Positions 17,551-27,895 of a DNA stretch of 64,000 nt are shown here, one piece after another. The notes under the pieces are model-generated. The model searched no databases. It worked only from the letters and a program-made list of their open reading frames with translations, and was not told the origin of the DNA. This DNA comes from Lactococcus carnosus (GTDB lineage Bacteria > Bacillota > Bacilli > Lactobacillales > Streptococcaceae). How positions within the stretch are numbered: the first letter of the stretch is position 1; each line of letters starts with the position of its first letter. The stretch is taken from assembly GCF_006770265.1 (NCBI RefSeq), contig NZ_CP017194.1, positions 248,001 to 312,000 of the forward strand. The letters are read 5' to 3'. The position numbers were made by a program, and so were the translations under genes.

Positions 17551-18948
17551 TCATATTGCTAGTTTTTCAGGTCTCTTAATTAAGTAATCGATGCTCAGTA
17601 AGCTTTCCAATTGTGCAACAGGTAGAATCTGCTTTTTAAATGCTAATTCTCGCACAGAGCAATTTGTTAGCCGTGCTTCTTTGATTAAGCTTGCAGCAGT
17701 GGCATAGGAAAGAAATGGTGCAAGTGCTGTGATCATGAGATCACTTGACATCACGGCCTCATAACACTGACTTTTATTAGCCTGTAAGCCTTGTATGGCA
17801 TGCGTTGTCAAAGTACGAATCGCATTGGTTAATAAATCAATGGATGATAATATGTTTTGAAATAATATCGGCTCAAAAGCATTTAACTCAAGTTGTCCAG
17901 CTTCAATGGCAAAAGTTGCGGTAAGGTCATTGCCAATCACTTGAAAGGCGACTTGTGATACCATCTCCGGAATCACCGGGTTAATTTTACCAGGCATAAT
18001 CGATGAACCAACTTGTTTGGCAGGCAACTGGATTTCAGATAAACCAGCTTGTGGACCACTTGACATCAAGCGTAGATCATTTGCTAATTTAGAGATAGTC
18101 GTAGCGATACCTTTTAGTCGCCCAGATACTTGCATGAAACCATCTAAATTTTGTGTTGCATCTATTAAGTTATCTGCTTGCTTCAGTGGTATGAAAAAAT
18201 CTTGGTTGAGGATGGGAACGACATGAGCCAGATAGTAATGAGATGCGTTCATGCTTGTTCCGATAGCAGTCCCACCTAAGTTGACTGCTGTAAGCTCAGA
18301 CCTAATTGAGATGATTCTGTGATATTCACGCGCAATCACCTGCTGATAAGCACCAAAGGTATCACCCAAAGACAGTGGTAATGCATCTTGTAATTGGGTT
18401 CGCCCAACCTTGATCACATCTTGAAATGCTACTGATTTTTGCTCAAGCGCTTTAGCTAGTTTATGAAGTTCACTTTCTAGTGGGACTAGTGACTCTAGAA
18501 TTGCCATTTTTCCTGCAGTCGGGAAGACATCATTTGTTGATTGAGATTGATTGACATGATCATTAGGGTTGATGATTGCATAATTTCCGAGAGCCTCACC
18601 AAGAATTTCGAGTGAACGATTGGCAATCACTTCATTGACATTCATATTTGCTGAAGTACCTGCACCACCTTGTATCGCATCTATGATAAATTGATCGGAA
18701 AACTTTCCAGAAATGATATCTTGACAAGCTTGAATAATAGCAGTTGCTTTATGGTCATCAAGTTCTTTACTTTGTTGATGGCTAATCGCCGCTGCTTTTT
18801 TTATTTTAACCATATTTTTGATGAGTAAGGGATGCATTTTTTGATGACTGATTTTAAAATTTTCACTAGCTCTTTGCGTATGAATACCGTAGTAAGCATC
18901 TACAGGAATGGCTCTTGTACCTAGGCTATCTTTTTCAATTCTCGTCAT
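17551..18948 (-). CDS. aspA: Aspartate ammonia-lyase
   Basis: This member of the fumarase/aspartase superfamily shows the catalytic-loop signature GSSIMPGKINPV and VGRTQLQDALPL. The Gln in GRTQLQDA is the aspartase pattern; fumarases have His there. It deaminates aspartate to fumarate and ammonia. I prefer ATG 18948, six bases after GGGAG, over the adjacent ATG 18951. The C-terminus is slightly shorter than in some aspartases. It is transcribed away from the Lrp-type regulator next door, which may control it. Confidence 0.85.
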   Translation of the reverse strand: MTRIEKDSLGTRAIPVDAYYGIHTQRASENFKISHQKMHPLLIKNMVKIKKAAAISHQQSKELDDHKATAIIQACQDIISGKFSDQFIIDAIQGGAGTSANMNVNEVIANRSLEILGEALGNYAIINPNDHVNQSQSTNDVFPTAGKMAILESLVPLESELHKLAKALEQKSVAFQDVIKVGRTQLQDALPLSLGDTFGAYQQVIAREYHRIISIRSELTAVNLGGTAIGTSMNASHYYLAHVVPILNQDFFIPLKQADNLIDATQNLDGFMQVSGRLKGIATTISKLANDLRLMSSGPQAGLSEIQLPAKQVGSSIMPGKINPVIPEMVSQVAFQVIGNDLTATFAIEAGQLELNAFEPILFQNILSSIDLLTNAIRTLTTHAIQGLQANKSQCYEAVMSSDLMITALAPFLSYATAASLIKEARLTNCSVRELAFKKQILPVAQLESLLSIDYLIKRPEKLAI

Positions 18949-19149
18949 CATTGTCTCCCTATCAGGTGGATTATTTAGTTAATAGAGTAAAGCTTATCAT
19001 ACCAGCTAGTTTGTCGCAATAGGTTAAGTAAAATGCTGACCTAAATGCGGTATATCGTATTTTTTGATTAAGAAAATAAAGTAATAGCTTGGATTATGAT
19101 AGAATAGCTTTAGGTAATCAAGAAAAAAATAAGCGAAAAATAGAAAGTG

Positions 19150-19602
19150 ATGGGTGATATGGACGATATCGATATGACACTATTAAACACATTGCAAAAA
19201 GAGGGACGGGCGTCTTTAAAAAAACTAGCGGCTACTTGTTTTATTTCTTCTCCAGCAGTATCAGCTAGACTCCAGCGTTTAGAGAGAAAAGGGCTTATAC
19301 AGGGCTATCAAGGTATTTTAGACTATAAAAAAATGGGCTATCATATTAAGGCTTATGTGAGCTTAGAAGTCAAACCAACAGATAAACCAGCCTTTTATCC
19401 ATTTATTGAGTCTTGTCCTAATGTATTGGAGTGTGACTGTGTTACAGGGCCGTATTCGATGTTACTAAAAGTTGTCTTTCCGAGCACAGATGAACTAGAT
19501 AGCTTCATAGGGTTACTACAAAAGTTTGGTCAGACACAAACACAGATTGTCTTTTCAACTCCTGTTGCATCGCGTGGCTTGATTCAGGAGTTAGGCGAAT
19601 AG
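19150..19602 (+). CDS. Lrp/AsnC-family transcriptional regulator
   Basis: About 150 residues, with an N-terminal winged helix (LLNTLQKEGRASLKKLA, then SSPAVSARLQRLERKGLI, about residues 8-45) and a C-terminal RAM effector domain (about 60-145, including DCVTGPYSMLLKV). Lrp-type proteins sense amino acids and form octamers. The start is uncertain among GTG 19147, ATG 19150 and ATG 19159, since no strong ribosome binding site is visible. Divergence from aspA suggests control of aspartate catabolism, which is inference. Confidence 0.85.
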   Translation: MGDMDDIDMTLLNTLQKEGRASLKKLAATCFISSPAVSARLQRLERKGLIQGYQGILDYKKMGYHIKAYVSLEVKPTDKPAFYPFIESCPNVLECDCVTGPYSMLLKVVFPSTDELDSFIGLLQKFGQTQTQIVFSTPVASRGLIQELGE

Positions 19603-19680
19603 CTCAAGCGTCATTTGCGTACTTGATGCTGTAATCAGGTTCATTATACCATCGGATATATGACAAATAGGGTATCACCC

Positions 19681-19748
19681 TGACAAGCATAAGCAGTCAG
19701 AATATGGTAAACTATTGACAAGCTCATGCTAAAGTATAGGTGACAAGC
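19681..19748 (+). repeat. Three TGACAAGC direct repeats upstream of the dehydrogenase gene
   Basis: TGACAAGC occurs at 19681, 19716 and 19741. The second is part of a possible -35 (TTGACA, 19715-19720). The repeats lie in the promoter region of the next gene and may be a regulator binding array. Confidence 0.35.
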
Positions 19749-19804
19749 GTGAGTCGTTAAACGTATTAGTTACATAAGCAGGCATAACTTGGAGGTAATA
19801 AAAG

Positions 19805-20740
19805 ATGATTGCAATCATGCAGGACTTATCAGAAAAAGAAAAAGCACATTATGAAGCCTTATTTTCAGCATCGATCGTCACAGTTGATAGGCAATTAAGA
19901 GACACTTACCCTGACATTGCCATATTAGTATCGAAGCCGGTTGTATCTGCGGAATTTTTAGGCCACTTTCCAAATTTAAAGCTGATTTTCACAGTTTCAG
20001 CCGGTGTAAATAAGATGCCGTTTGCTTATCTTGAGGCACACAACATTATTTTGGCAAACAGTCGTGGCTTACATGCCGAACATATGTCAGAGCATGCATT
20101 GGCTATGATGCTGGTGCATACACGTCAACTGACGCTTGCCATAAAAAATCAGGAACAGCACCACTGGTCTCATGCTTCGGGTGTGTTTTCGAGCATTCAG
20201 GGGAAAAGTCTTTGTATTGTTGGCGCGGGTTCCATTGGTGATGCACTAGCTAGTAAGGCAACAGCTCTGGGCATGCGTGTCACAGGCGTGTCAAGAAGCG
20301 GTAAGGCAAATGCAGGTTATGACAAGATATATCAAACAAGTGAGCTGAACACCGCTGTCGCAACTGCAGATATTGTCGTCTTATTAGTCCCATTAACGCC
20401 TGAGACACACCATCTCTTTAATGCGTCAGTTTTTTCAGCCATGAAAAAGCATAGTATGTTTATTAATATCTCACGTGGTGGGACAGTTGATGAGGAAGCA
20501 CTAGTCACAGCATTGACGGATGGAACACTCGCATTTTGCGGATTAGATGTATTTAGTCAAGAGCCTTTAGGGGAGGAGTCTGTATTTTGGGATATGCCAA
20601 ATGTCTTGATCACACCCCATACCGCTGGGGAGATCGATGACTACTTTGACCGTGCCATGCAGATTTTTAAAGACGTCTTGACAGATTTTAGAGCAGGGAC
20701 TGCTGTTAAAAATCAAGTTGATTTAGCACAAGGTTATTAA
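19805..20740 (+). CDS. D-isomer-specific 2-hydroxyacid dehydrogenase family protein
   Basis: The 311-residue protein has an NAD-binding Rossmann fold (GAGSIGDALASKATALGMRV, about residues 140-160) and the family catalytic pattern: NISRGGTVDEEAL with the conserved Arg, CGLDVFSQEPL with the conserved Glu, and TPHTAG with the catalytic His. Members reduce 2-keto acids with NAD(P)H. The specific substrate is not predictable. The start has GGAGGT upstream. It converges on lysS and shares a bidirectional terminator with it. Confidence 0.88.
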   Translation: MIAIMQDLSEKEKAHYEALFSASIVTVDRQLRDTYPDIAILVSKPVVSAEFLGHFPNLKLIFTVSAGVNKMPFAYLEAHNIILANSRGLHAEHMSEHALAMMLVHTRQLTLAIKNQEQHHWSHASGVFSSIQGKSLCIVGAGSIGDALASKATALGMRVTGVSRSGKANAGYDKIYQTSELNTAVATADIVVLLVPLTPETHHLFNASVFSAMKKHSMFINISRGGTVDEEALVTALTDGTLAFCGLDVFSQEPLGEESVFWDMPNVLITPHTAGEIDDYFDRAMQIFKDVLTDFRAGTAVKNQVDLAQGY

Positions 20741-20784
20741 CAGATACAAATCAAAATAGACGACGTAAACCTTGAGTTTGTCGC

Positions 20785-20847
20785 AAAAAAAAAGATCCTG
20801 TTCCAAGTGTGAAATGAACATCACATTGGGACAGGATCTTTTTTTAT
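20785..20847. terminator. Strong bidirectional terminator between the dehydrogenase and lysS
   Basis: AAAGATCCTGTTCC pairs with GGGACAGGATCTTT, flanked by an A-run and a T-run, with a long loop containing a second small stem. Confidence 0.9.
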
Positions 20848-20872
20848 TAAGGTAGTGCGAGTAGCACAAAGT

Positions 20873-22372
<1,500 letters not shown>

Positions 22373-22592
22373 TCAAAAGTTCATTGCTCTTATTTTACCA
22401 TATTATAGTAGCTTTGTGTAGATAGTGCCGTCAAAATCATGCCTGGGACTTTGCACGTATTGCTTTGTATAAACCTGGTTACCTATCTTCAAAAGTAGGC
22501 ATTTAAAGTAGGCATTTATAATGAGGGGGTTAATGAGCATACGTGGAGGATGGGGTGATCACAAAAACTGGTATGGGATTAAGTTGAGCCGT

Positions 22593-22626
22593 ATAAAAAA
22601 ACTTACCGCTTTACAAGTGGCAAGTC
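22593..22626 (-). terminator. Terminator after the alpha/beta hydrolase gene
   Basis: On the minus strand ACTTGCCACT and AGCGGTAAGT form an imperfect stem followed by a T-run, just after the stop codon. Confidence 0.65.
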
Positions 22627-22640
22627 TTTTCGTGTTATGC

Positions 22641-23573
22641 TTATTTAACTGGTTCATACTTTGCTAAAAACTCAGCAACCTTGGCATAGTAGCCAGCTTT
22701 ATCAACTTTGAGTGCTTGGGCATGCTTGGCACCTTTTACAATCCAGCGCATCTTAGGGCCTTTAGTTGCTGCGTAATTCTCGTCTACCATGGCTGTTGGC
22801 ACGAAATCATCCGCATCCCCATGAATAAATAGTGCAGGGAGTTTATTATGAGACAGTGCGATAACAGAACTTGCTTCTGGACTGCCATAAGTAAAGCCAG
22901 CTCTTAGTTTTGATATGGCAGATACTTCATATAAAATTGGGAAGGCGGGTAGATTGTACATATCTTTTGCCTGATAGCTTAATTCATCCCAGACAGAAGT
23001 ATAGCCACAATCTTCAATAATCGCCTTGACATTTTTTGGCAAATCTTTTCCAGATGCCATCATGACAGTCGCTGCGCCCATAGAAACACCAAAATAAGTA
23101 ATGTCAGATTTGGGATTACTTTTGACAAGTTTATCGGTCCATTTGATCAAATCACGACTATCCGTTACACCATAGCCGATTATTTTACCCTCAGACTCAC
23201 CATGTGCACGGTTATCCGGCATCAAAACATTATAGCCGAGTTTATGGAAGAGCATGCCGTAAGCAGACATTTCTTCTTTCTTGGCATTAAAGCCATGTAC
23301 AACGATGACGGTCTTATCCGTCTTGGTTTCAGCTGGGACATACCAAGATTTAAGCATCAAGTCATCGTTAGTCAAAGTTAAGGTCTTTTTATCAAGCTTT
23401 AGGAAGTCCTTTTCATCTTGATAAAGCGGGGAAGACTTTGGGGTTTCCTTAACAGTAATAAAGGATTTTTTGCCTCGAACTTGGGCAACGTTGAAGAAGT
23501 AAAAGCTTGCACCGACTGAGCCGATAACTAGCACGATTAGGAGACAGAGTATCACTTTAAATAATGTTTTCAT
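22641..23573 (-). CDS. Membrane-anchored alpha/beta hydrolase
   Basis: The 310-residue protein starts with an uncleaved hydrophobic anchor (about residues 5-27), placing the catalytic domain outside the membrane. The alpha/beta-hydrolase core shows VVHGFNAKKEEM, the nucleophile elbow YFGVSMGAAT (Ser in GVSMG), FIHGDADDFVP with the acid residue, and GAKHAQAL with the catalytic His. It resembles the peptidase/esterase-like DUF1100 or prolyl-oligopeptidase-type enzymes of Firmicutes. Substrate is unknown. The ribosome binding site is weak. Confidence 0.8.
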   Translation of the reverse strand: MKTLFKVILCLLIVLVIGSVGASFYFFNVAQVRGKKSFITVKETPKSSPLYQDEKDFLKLDKKTLTLTNDDLMLKSWYVPAETKTDKTVIVVHGFNAKKEEMSAYGMLFHKLGYNVLMPDNRAHGESEGKIIGYGVTDSRDLIKWTDKLVKSNPKSDITYFGVSMGAATVMMASGKDLPKNVKAIIEDCGYTSVWDELSYQAKDMYNLPAFPILYEVSAISKLRAGFTYGSPEASSVIALSHNKLPALFIHGDADDFVPTAMVDENYAATKGPKMRWIVKGAKHAQALKVDKAGYYAKVAEFLAKYEPVK

Positions 23574-23654
23574 TTTTTAATTATATCAAAATATGACCGT
23601 ATTACCAGCTAACTAGTACTTGAAATATAATTGGTGGTTTTGTATCTTAAATTT

Positions 23655-23713
23655 TTGACAAGTCAGCCAGTTCATCGTATAATTGTTATCATGCTAACAG
23701 TTATACAGCTAAC
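23655..23713 (+). promoter_or_regulatory. Promoter and duplicated palindromic operator of the MarR-ABC operon
   Basis: TTGACA (23655-23660), 17 bp, TATAAT (23678-23683) is a consensus promoter. GTTATCATGCTAAC (23685-23698) and GTTATACAGCTAAC (23700-23713) are two copies of a GTTA-N6-TAAC palindrome placed over the start of transcription, where a repressor dimer would block it. Binding by the adjacent MarR protein is inferred. Confidence 0.7.
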
Positions 23714-23734
23714 ATAATGAATGAAGGAGTTAAA

Positions 23735-24211
23735 ATGAACACAGGAAACATCGGTACCGAGTTGCGAGAATTGAATATCTCTTTATTACGATATGTCGCA
23801 AAAAATAAAGCGAAAGACAAGGCAGATTGCGATGCTAATGATAATAAGGACCATCCAGGTAAGTTGCATGGCTTACAAATTTGGGTGATAGATTATTTGA
23901 TTAAGCATCAAGGTGAAGATGTCTTTCAAAGAGATTTGGAAAAGGAATTCGTCATGAGACGCCCCACAGCAACAACATTCATTAAAAAATTGGAGCAAGG
24001 CGGCTTGATTCGACGTGAAACGGTTGCCTACGATGCCAGACTTAAAAAGTTGATTTTGACTGATAAAGCGCTTGGTATGCAAGACATGATGATGGAACGA
24101 AAAAAAACATTCGAAACAGTTTTACGTGCAGATTTGTCGGATGATGAAATTGGTCAGTTCGTTGCAACGATTCAAAAAATAAAAAGAAATTTAGGAGGCG
24201 AACATGTTTAA
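23735..24211 (+). CDS. MarR-family transcriptional regulator
   Basis: The 158-residue protein contains the MarR winged helix with recognition region MRRPTATTFIKKLEQGGLI (about residues 77-95) and wing TVAYDARLKKLILT. I use ATG 23735 with GAAGGAG just upstream, not the earlier in-frame ATG 23717. It overlaps the first ABC gene by 8 bases, and with the palindromic operators upstream it is probably an autorepressor of the exporter that is released by a drug-like ligand. Confidence 0.88.
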   Translation: MNTGNIGTELRELNISLLRYVAKNKAKDKADCDANDNKDHPGKLHGLQIWVIDYLIKHQGEDVFQRDLEKEFVMRRPTATTFIKKLEQGGLIRRETVAYDARLKKLILTDKALGMQDMMMERKKTFETVLRADLSDDEIGQFVATIQKIKRNLGGEHV

Positions 24212-25976
24212 AATACTGAAAAAGCTCACTGGAAAAGAGCTTCGCTATGTTGGCATTAGCCTTATTTTTATCATCACACAGGTCTATTTGGACTTGAAAT
24301 TACCTGATTATATGAGTAAGGTTACAAAATTAATCCAAGAAAAAGGAACGACTGTTTCTCAGATTTTTGATCAAGGGAAATGGATGGTGCTGTGTGCTTT
24401 AGGCTCGCTTGCAGCAGCAATTGTCGTCGGCTATTTTGCGGCTCGTGTTGCAGCTGGTCTGTCACGAACGCTTCGTCACGATGTCTACCATCAGGTATCT
24501 GAGTACTCGATGGCTGAAATCAATCAGTTTTCAACAGCTAGTTTGATAACACGCTCGACAAATGATATTACACAAGTGCAAATGTTTGTTGCCATGGGCT
24601 TACAGCTGATTATAAAAGCGCCAATTACAGCAGTCTGGGCTATTTTTAAGATTGCAGATAAGTCTTGGGAATGGACGACAGCGCTAGGTGTTGCGGTGCT
24701 ATTTATCTTGGTTGCCATTAGTATTATCGTCACCCTTGCCATGCCAAGATTTAAGATTATCCAAAAGTTAACGGATAAATTGAACTCGGTTACTCGAGAA
24801 AATTTGACAGGGATTCATGTTGTACGCGCCTATAATGCAGAAGGCTATCAAACAGAAAAATTTGAACGTGCGAATGCTGATATCACGTCAACGAATCTAT
24901 TTATTCAACGTGTCATGGCCTTCATGATGCCTATGATGTCGATGGTTTCATCTGGCCTTTCAGTTGCTGTTTATCTGATTGGTGCAACGATCATCAAAAA
25001 TGCAGCGATTGGTACACCAGGGAATTCACCACGGATTAATTTATTTTCTGATATGGTCGTCTTTACTTCTTATGGCATGCAAGTCGTGATGGCCTTCATG
25101 ATGCTGACGATGATTTTCATCATGATGCCACGTGCTAATGTATCTGCTGGCCGGATTAATGAGGTGATCGATACAGACTCATCTATCAAAAATGGTACGA
25201 AAGATGGAGATGCTGCAACAGAAGTTGGGACAGTTGAGTTTAAAAACGTCTACTTCCAATATGCGGATGCTTCTGAACATGTCATCGAAGGCATATCTTT
25301 TAAGGCAAATAAAGGGGAAACTGTTGCCTTCATCGGGTCTACTGGGTCTGGTAAATCCACTTTAATTAATCTTATTCCGCGTTACTATGATGTCACAGCA
25401 GGTCAAGTGTTGGTTGATGGTGTCAATGTTAAGGATTATACGGAAAATGCCCTACATAATAAAATGGGCTTTATCCCGCAAAAACCAGTCATGTTTAATG
25501 GGACGATTCGATCTAACTTGGCCTTTGGGACAAATGCAGGTGGTGACTTAACTGATGAGGCCCTTATGTCAGCAGTTCGTCTTGCACAAGCAGAAGAATT
25601 CGTCACAAAAAATGAAAAAGGCTTAGATGCTGAAATTTCACAAGGTGGGCTCAACCTTTCTGGTGGTCAAAAACAACGTCTTGCAATTGCGCGCGCGTTA
25701 GCACGTCGACCAGAGATTCTGGTATTTGATGATAGTTTCTCAGCGCTGGATTATAAGACTGACCGTGTTTTACGTGATACCTTGAACCGCGAAACCGCAG
25801 AGACGACAAAATTAATTGTCGCACAGCGTATTGGGACGATTATTGATGCAGATCAAATTATTGTGTTGGACAAAGGGAAAGTAGTTGGTCATGGGACACA
25901 CACTGAACTTTTAGCAAGCAATCCAGTCTATCAAGAAATTGCTTATTCACAACTATCTAAGGAGGAGTTAGCCTAA
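24204..25976 (+). CDS. Heterodimeric multidrug ABC exporter, subunit with degenerate ATPase site
   Basis: The 590-residue half-transporter has six membrane helices (about 1-320) and an ATPase domain (about 340-590) with Walker A GSTGSGKST and an intact signature LSGGQKQR. Walker B reads ILVFDDS, with Asp replacing the catalytic Glu, and the switch His is Gln (IVAQRIGTI). These are the hallmarks of the non-catalytic partner in heterodimers such as LmrC, BmrC or EfrA. It pairs with the next gene. Substrate range is unknown. Confidence 0.9.
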   Translation: MFKILKKLTGKELRYVGISLIFIITQVYLDLKLPDYMSKVTKLIQEKGTTVSQIFDQGKWMVLCALGSLAAAIVVGYFAARVAAGLSRTLRHDVYHQVSEYSMAEINQFSTASLITRSTNDITQVQMFVAMGLQLIIKAPITAVWAIFKIADKSWEWTTALGVAVLFILVAISIIVTLAMPRFKIIQKLTDKLNSVTRENLTGIHVVRAYNAEGYQTEKFERANADITSTNLFIQRVMAFMMPMMSMVSSGLSVAVYLIGATIIKNAAIGTPGNSPRINLFSDMVVFTSYGMQVVMAFMMLTMIFIMMPRANVSAGRINEVIDTDSSIKNGTKDGDAATEVGTVEFKNVYFQYADASEHVIEGISFKANKGETVAFIGSTGSGKSTLINLIPRYYDVTAGQVLVDGVNVKDYTENALHNKMGFIPQKPVMFNGTIRSNLAFGTNAGGDLTDEALMSAVRLAQAEEFVTKNEKGLDAEISQGGLNLSGGQKQRLAIARALARRPEILVFDDSFSALDYKTDRVLRDTLNRETAETTKLIVAQRIGTIIDADQIIVLDKGKVVGHGTHTELLASNPVYQEIAYSQLSKEELA

Positions 25977-27841
25977 TGAGTACTGAAACACAGACGTCTA
26001 GACGACCTGCGGGTCGTGGATTTGGTCCCGGAGGCGGTCTTGGTCGCGGTGGCGAAAAACCTAAGAATATCAAAAAAGCATTATCTGATTTATTGAAATA
26101 TGTTAAGCCATGGTATGGTGGTATTTTTGTTGCGGCGATTGCAGCATGTGGTGGTGCTTATCTGACCATCATAGGTCCAGATAGATTGTCAGAAATAACA
26201 AATAAAATCATCAGTGGCTTACAAGCCAGCTTTATTCCTAAAGGCTATCCAGGTCATGGTGATATCGACTTGGATAAAATCATGTCGATTGGGATGTTAC
26301 TGATTGCTTTTTATGCCGGATCTGCTATTTTGAGTTATAGTCAAGGCTTCATCATGGCGACAGTCACACAGCGTGCCTCTAAGAAATTACGGCAAGATAT
26401 TTCGACAAAAATCAACAAACTACCGCTACGTTATTTTGATGGTCATCCTTATGGGGATACCTTATCACGTGTGACTAACGATGTTGACGCCATTAGCCAA
26501 GCGCTTAACCAATCTGTTGGTAGTTTAGTCTCAGCCCTCACCCTATTCTTTGGCTCAATCATCATGATGTTTAAAACAAATATCCAAATGAGCTTGACTG
26601 CCATCGCAACAACGGCTATCGGATTTGGCCTCATGATATTAATCATGAGTAAATCTCAAAAATTTTTTAATGCCCAACAAAGTGGGCTGGGAGAAGTCAA
26701 TGGCTTTGTTGAGGAAATTTACTCAGGCCATAACATGGTTAAGGTATCAAATGCTGACAAAGAAAAACAAGATGAATTTGATGCCATTAATGAACGCTTA
26801 TACAACTCTGTTTGGAAATCACAGTTTCTATCAGGTTTGATGATGCCGATCATGCAATTTATCGGTAACTTTGGCTATGCTGCGGTCTGTTTAGTCGGTG
26901 CTGTATTAGCAATCGATGGTAAAATCGAATTTGGGGTTATCGTTGCCTTCATGATTTATATCCGTCTTTTCACACAACCTCTTACGCAAATTGCCCAAGC
27001 AGTGACGTCTTTGCAATCAGCAGGTGCAGCATCTGAGCGGATTTTTGCCTTTTTAGCAGAAGATGAACTAGCCGATGAAACAGGTAAAGCAACAACATTA
27101 CCTAATCCCAAGGGTGCTGTCGAATTTCAAAATGTACATTTTGGCTATAATGAAGACCGTGTCATCATTAACGACTTCTCAGCTAAGGCAGAACCAGGTC
27201 AAAAAATTGCTATCGTTGGCCCTACTGGTGCTGGTAAGTCTACCATGGTTAACCTTCTCATGAGATTCTATGACACGACTTCTGGGCAAATCATCATTGA
27301 CGGTACGCCAATTAAAGAGATTACGCGTGAAGCTGTTCATGATCAATTTTCGATGGTCTTACAAGATACTTGGTTATTTGAAGGCACTGTCAAAGAGAAT
27401 TTGATCTACAATCAAGCGAATATTAGTGATCAACAAGTCATTGATGCCGCCAAAGCAGTTGGTATTGATCATTTCATCAATACCCTACCAAACGGCTATG
27501 ATTCGATGCTGAAAGATGCTGATGAGTTATCTGTTGGGGAACGTCAACTCTTAACGATTGCGCGTGCCCTCTTAAAAGATGCACCAATGTTAATTTTGGA
27601 TGAAGCGACTTCTTCAGTGGATACGCGGACAGAAGAGCTCATTCAAAAAGCGATGGATAAGTTAATGGAAGGTCGAACAAGTTTTGTTATCGCCCATAGA
27701 CTGTCTACCATCAAGAATGCCGATTTAATTTTGGTGATGAAAGATGGGGATATCATCGAAAGTGGTGACCATAAAGCCTTGCTTGCCCAAGATGGGTTTT
27801 ATGCTGATCTATATAATTCACAATTTGAGCGTGTTGCTTAA
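25976..27841 (+). CDS. Heterodimeric multidrug ABC exporter, catalytic subunit
   Basis: The 621-residue half-transporter begins with a charged, glycine-rich tail (RRPAGRGFGPGGGLGRGG), then six membrane helices and an ATPase domain with Walker A GPTGAGKST, catalytic Walker B LILDEAT and switch IAHRLSTI. Its signature is altered (LSVGERQ), which complements the intact signature of the partner, so one composite site is fully competent, as in LmrCD/EfrAB. Its ATG overlaps the partner's stop (TAATG). The end lies just before the IS-bounded island. Confidence 0.9.
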   Translation: MSTETQTSRRPAGRGFGPGGGLGRGGEKPKNIKKALSDLLKYVKPWYGGIFVAAIAACGGAYLTIIGPDRLSEITNKIISGLQASFIPKGYPGHGDIDLDKIMSIGMLLIAFYAGSAILSYSQGFIMATVTQRASKKLRQDISTKINKLPLRYFDGHPYGDTLSRVTNDVDAISQALNQSVGSLVSALTLFFGSIIMMFKTNIQMSLTAIATTAIGFGLMILIMSKSQKFFNAQQSGLGEVNGFVEEIYSGHNMVKVSNADKEKQDEFDAINERLYNSVWKSQFLSGLMMPIMQFIGNFGYAAVCLVGAVLAIDGKIEFGVIVAFMIYIRLFTQPLTQIAQAVTSLQSAGAASERIFAFLAEDELADETGKATTLPNPKGAVEFQNVHFGYNEDRVIINDFSAKAEPGQKIAIVGPTGAGKSTMVNLLMRFYDTTSGQIIIDGTPIKEITREAVHDQFSMVLQDTWLFEGTVKENLIYNQANISDQQVIDAAKAVGIDHFINTLPNGYDSMLKDADELSVGERQLLTIARALLKDAPMLILDEATSSVDTRTEELIQKAMDKLMEGRTSFVIAHRLSTIKNADLILVMKDGDIIESGDHKALLAQDGFYADLYNSQFERVA

Positions 27842-27895
27842 AAATTTAAAAAATAATAGCCTTGTCTTTGATGTGTCCCCACAAAGTTAGTTTTT

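Noticed and set aside
19681-19748. CRISPR array from the repeated TGACAAGC octamers.
   Set aside because: Repeats are only 8 bp and irregularly spaced; no CRISPR-length repeats or cas genes occur anywhere in the window.
22533-22664. A 43-codon plus-strand frame (MSIRGGWGDHKNW start) with GAGGGGG before its ATG.
   Set aside because: It runs through the minus-strand terminator and into the end of the hydrolase gene, and the composition gives no support for coding.
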